Positions 7,327 to 9,228 of a stretch of DNA of 9,228 nt are shown one piece after another. The notes under the pieces were generated by a model. It had not been told where the DNA came from, did not search any database, and saw only the letters and a list, made by a program, of their open reading frames with translations. The DNA is taken from the NCBI GenBank assembly GCA_018676275.1, contig JABHFC010000391.1, forward strand, positions 1 through 9,228, written 5' to 3'. A program made the position numbers and the translations under genes. Source of the stretch: Gammaproteobacteria bacterium (GTDB lineage Bacteria; Pseudomonadota; Gammaproteobacteria; Eutrophobiales; Eutrophobiaceae). Position 1 is the stretch's first letter. Each line of letters starts with the position of its first letter.

Positions 7327-7773
7327 ATGAAAATGATACAAAAAGGTTTTACATTGATCGAACTGATGATTGTGGTTGCAATCATTGGTATTCTGGCGGC
7401 AGTTGCTATTCCGTCTTATCAGGACTATATCGCCCGTGCGCAAGTCTCTGAAGCCATGACTCTGGGTGGTGGTATGAAAACATCCCTGGCCGAGTGGTAT
7501 TCAGATCAGGGTGCTTTCCCTACAGGACCAGGTTCTGTTAATGGCACAACAGCAGGTCAGTACGTCTCAGCTATCACCTTTGGTGTTATCGCTGGGGGAA
7601 CGCTTGAAGTTCGAGTCCAATTTGCAGGCACCGGCGTATCAGGCGGCATACAAAACAGTACTTTTGTTGTTGATACCATTAATGGTGGAAACAACTGGAA
7701 TTGTGGTACTAATATCGCTGTTCCTGCTAATAATACCGTTTTGGCTAGATACTTACCTGGTGCATGTAAGTAA
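7327..7773 (+). CDS. pilA: Type IVa major pilin (prepilin) PilA
   Basis: A 148-residue prepilin with the short leader MKMIQKG. Prepilin peptidase (PilD) should cut after G7 and methylate the new N-terminal Phe; E12 (E5 of the mature protein) is the conserved assembly residue. The hydrophobic helix FTLIELMIVVAIIGILAAVA forms the filament core, followed by the typical PSYQDYIARAQVSEA segment. The C-terminal domain has two cysteines, C126 and C147, that should close a disulfide (D-region) loop of 20 residues ending one residue before the C-terminus. The mature protein is about 141 residues. It lacks a C-terminal Ser, so the TfpO-type glycosylation site is absent. The gene has its own sigma-54 promoter and a strong terminator, as expected for an abundant fibre subunit, and sits directly after its regulators pilSR. 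Confidence 0.96.
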   Translation: MKMIQKGFTLIELMIVVAIIGILAAVAIPSYQDYIARAQVSEAMTLGGGMKTSLAEWYSDQGAFPTGPGSVNGTTAGQYVSAITFGVIAGGTLEVRVQFAGTGVSGGIQNSTFVVDTINGGNNWNCGTNIAVPANNTVLARYLPGACK

Positions 7774-7803
7774 TCTTAACCGTAAAATTTCTCTGAAATT
7801 TGG

Positions 7804-7830
7804 AAAGGCCACCTAAGGGTGGCCTTTTTT
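7804..7830 (+). terminator. Strong intrinsic terminator of pilA
   Basis: A perfect 10-bp stem (AAAGGCCACC / GGTGGCCTTT) with a TAAG loop and a run of six T lies 30 nt after the pilA stop. It should end most pilA transcripts just before the next gene, whose ATG is 5 nt beyond the T run. Confidence 0.93.
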
Positions 7831-7835
7831 ATTAC

Positions 7836-9228
7836 ATGTTAAAGATTGAAAAATCAATTCAAACCGAATACTTACTACTATCAATAATATTATTGATAGT
7901 GGGAGTCGTTTATTATCCAGGGCTGGAAAGCCGCTTTATCCTTGATGATCACTATAACCTAAGTGGCCTTGCGGCAGTTAAGACGGAGGGATATATAAAT
8001 TTTGTGTTTAGTGGATTCGCTGGACCTTCAGGCCGTCCACTGTCACTGATTACTTTCGCGATACAGCACAACGCGTGGCCCAATAATCCGTTCCAATTCA
8101 AATTGTTCAATCTGGGTATTCACCTTTTTAATGGGATACTTGTTTTCATATTGTCCAAAATGTTAATCAGTCAACTTACTTATAATAAAAATGAAAAAAT
8201 AGTATTCAGCTTATTGCTAACGTTTATATGGTTGATTCACACCATGCAGGTCTCCACAGTTCTTTACGCAGTACAAAGAATGACCTTACTGGCGTCTACT
8301 TTTACACTCTTAGGAATAGTTTTATATATCAAGGGAAGAAAATTATTGCAAAGTAACAAGGTCAATGAAGGCTTTGCGTATATGTCATTCGCTGTTGCAG
8401 GTGGAACTTGTTTAGCCATTTTGGCAAAAGAAAGTGGTATTTTGCTTCCTCTATATATTCTGGTAATAGAAATAATCTTTTCGCCTGTTCTGTTCAAGCA
8501 GAAATCATATCGGATATGGGCCTGGGCATTTTTGATTTTTCCCTTGGTTGCTCTAATGATGTACTTAGCGAGCAGTCTTGGTGATACCTTATCCGGATAT
8601 CAGACACGTACTTATAGTGTGGATAATAGGTTGTTCAGCCAGCCTATAGTCCTCGTGCAATATTTGACCAATCTAATCATTCCAAATCCAAGTGATTTTG
8701 CCTTATTCCATGATGATTTCCCTGTTTCTTCCGGATTATTGTCTCCTCCGAAAACGTTAATTTCAATATTAATAATCACTTGTTTATTAATAACAGGTTT
8801 TGTTTATCGTAATAAGTTCACGTTGTTCAGTTTTGCGGTTTTTTGGTTTTTTGCGGGACATTCTTTGGAAGCCAGCCACGTGAATCTGGAGCTTTATTTT
8901 GAACACAGGAATTATTTACCTTCAATTGCAACATCTGCGGTAATAGCATCATTAGCAATATATTGCTACCGTAGGTTTAGTCGTTCAGCGTCTATTATAT
9001 TCATGAGTGGATATTTGGTATTGGTAACACTGATTACTTATGGAGAAGTTATGGTTTGGGCAAACCCAGTGAGGCAAGCGGTAGAATGGGCCAGATCTCA
9101 CCCTGGGTCTGTCAGGGCACTAGATACTCTGGCTGGGGCGCATCTTTATGTGCGAGAATACGAAAATGCAAGCATAACTTACGAACGTATACTAGAAGTT
9201 AATGAACGTGATTTTTACCCATATTTAA
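7836..9228 (+). CDS. GT-C-type membrane glycosyltransferase with C-terminal TPR region, candidate pilin glycosyltransferase (3'-truncated)
   Basis: The frame from ATG 7836 stays open for 464 codons to the window end; the final TAA is out of frame. About ten hydrophobic segments span residues 12-412. Motifs shared with bacterial TPR/TMTC-like proteins appear in order: acidic pair D37-D38 in the first external loop (FILDDHYNL), GRPLSL (66-71), FNLGIHLFN (91-99), QRMTLLASTF with KGR (147-168), LAKESGILLP (196-205) and EHRNYLPS (356-363). After the last span, residues 420-464 look like the first TPR repeat, which is cut off. Such enzymes are thought to use lipid-linked sugars on the periplasmic side of the inner membrane. 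Position directly after pilA, where pilin glycosyltransferases such as TfpO and TfpW are encoded in Pseudomonas, makes pilin modification the likeliest role, by inference. No Shine-Dalgarno is visible. TTG 7800 is the only upstream in-frame alternative, but it lies within the terminator region and also lacks one. Confidence 0.85.
   Translation, partial: MLKIEKSIQTEYLLLSIILLIVGVVYYPGLESRFILDDHYNLSGLAAVKTEGYINFVFSGFAGPSGRPLSLITFAIQHNAWPNNPFQFKLFNLGIHLFNGILVFILSKMLISQLTYNKNEKIVFSLLLTFIWLIHTMQVSTVLYAVQRMTLLASTFTLLGIVLYIKGRKLLQSNKVNEGFAYMSFAVAGGTCLAILAKESGILLPLYILVIEIIFSPVLFKQKSYRIWAWAFLIFPLVALMMYLASSLGDTLSGYQTRTYSVDNRLFSQPIVLVQYLTNLIIPNPSDFALFHDDFPVSSGLLSPPKTLISILIITCLLITGFVYRNKFTLFSFAVFWFFAGHSLEASHVNLELYFEHRNYLPSIATSAVIASLAIYCYRRFSRSASIIFMSGYLVLVTLITYGEVMVWANPVRQAVEWARSHPGSVRALDTLAGAHLYVREYENASITYERILEVNERDFYPYL

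Noticed and set aside
7511..7816. A 101-codon plus-strand frame overlapping pilA and its terminator.
   Set aside because: It is a frame-shifted reading of pilA with no ribosome site, ending inside the terminator hairpin.
8264..8497. Minus-strand 77-codon frame inside the GT-C gene.
   Set aside because: The plus frame here carries the conserved QRM...KGR and LAKES motifs; the antisense frame shows none.
9226..9228. TAA at the window end as the stop of the GT-C gene.
   Set aside because: The gene's codons fall at 9225-9227 (TTA), so this TAA is out of frame and the gene continues beyond the window.

Overview
The window looks like chromosomal DNA of a gammaproteobacterium with moderate to low GC. 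The evidence is an E. coli-like sucC/sucD pair, a PilS/PilR two-component system preceded by a small PP0621-type protein, and a class IVa type IV pilin gene controlled by a sigma-54-type promoter. Genus cannot be decided from the sequence alone. No transposase, integrase, tRNA, rRNA or CRISPR array is visible. The region reads as ordinary core genome plus surface-modification genes at both edges.

Layout. (1) 1-1545, plus strand: the 3' part of a membrane O-acyltransferase fused to a C-terminal SGNH esterase-like domain; its start lies before the window. (2) 1673-1702: a perfect 13-bp hairpin between convergent genes, the likely terminator of sucCD. (3) 1722-3769, minus strand: sucC-sucD, succinyl-CoA synthetase, with a TAATG stop/start overlap. 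(4) 3770-3909: divergent intergenic region with a candidate sucC promoter. (5) 3910-7069, plus strand: a PP0621-like small zinc-ribbon membrane protein, pilS and pilR, tightly packed and probably co-transcribed. (6) 7070-7326: a 257-bp regulatory region with a hairpin that may end pilR, two TGACAA repeats 20 bp apart, a perfect IHF-consensus match, a good -24/-12 sigma-54 promoter and a palindrome-rich leader. (7) 7327-7773: pilA, followed by a strong terminator at 7804-7830. (8) 7836-9228: a multi-spanning GT-C-type membrane protein with the start of a TPR region, running off the window. No ORF list entry covers it because it has no stop inside the window.

How it works together. PilS (membrane histidine kinase) should phosphorylate PilR (sigma-54 activator), which should activate the promoter directly in front of pilA. 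In Pseudomonas, PilS senses PilA in the inner membrane, so sensor, regulator, target promoter and sensed product would all be adjacent here. The gene after pilA sits where pilin glycosyltransferases are often found and has the sequence hallmarks of the bacterial relatives of TMTC-type O-mannosyltransferases. It is a good candidate for modifying this pilin. The most unusual point is that this gene begins 5 nt after the U-tract of the pilA terminator and has no visible Shine-Dalgarno.
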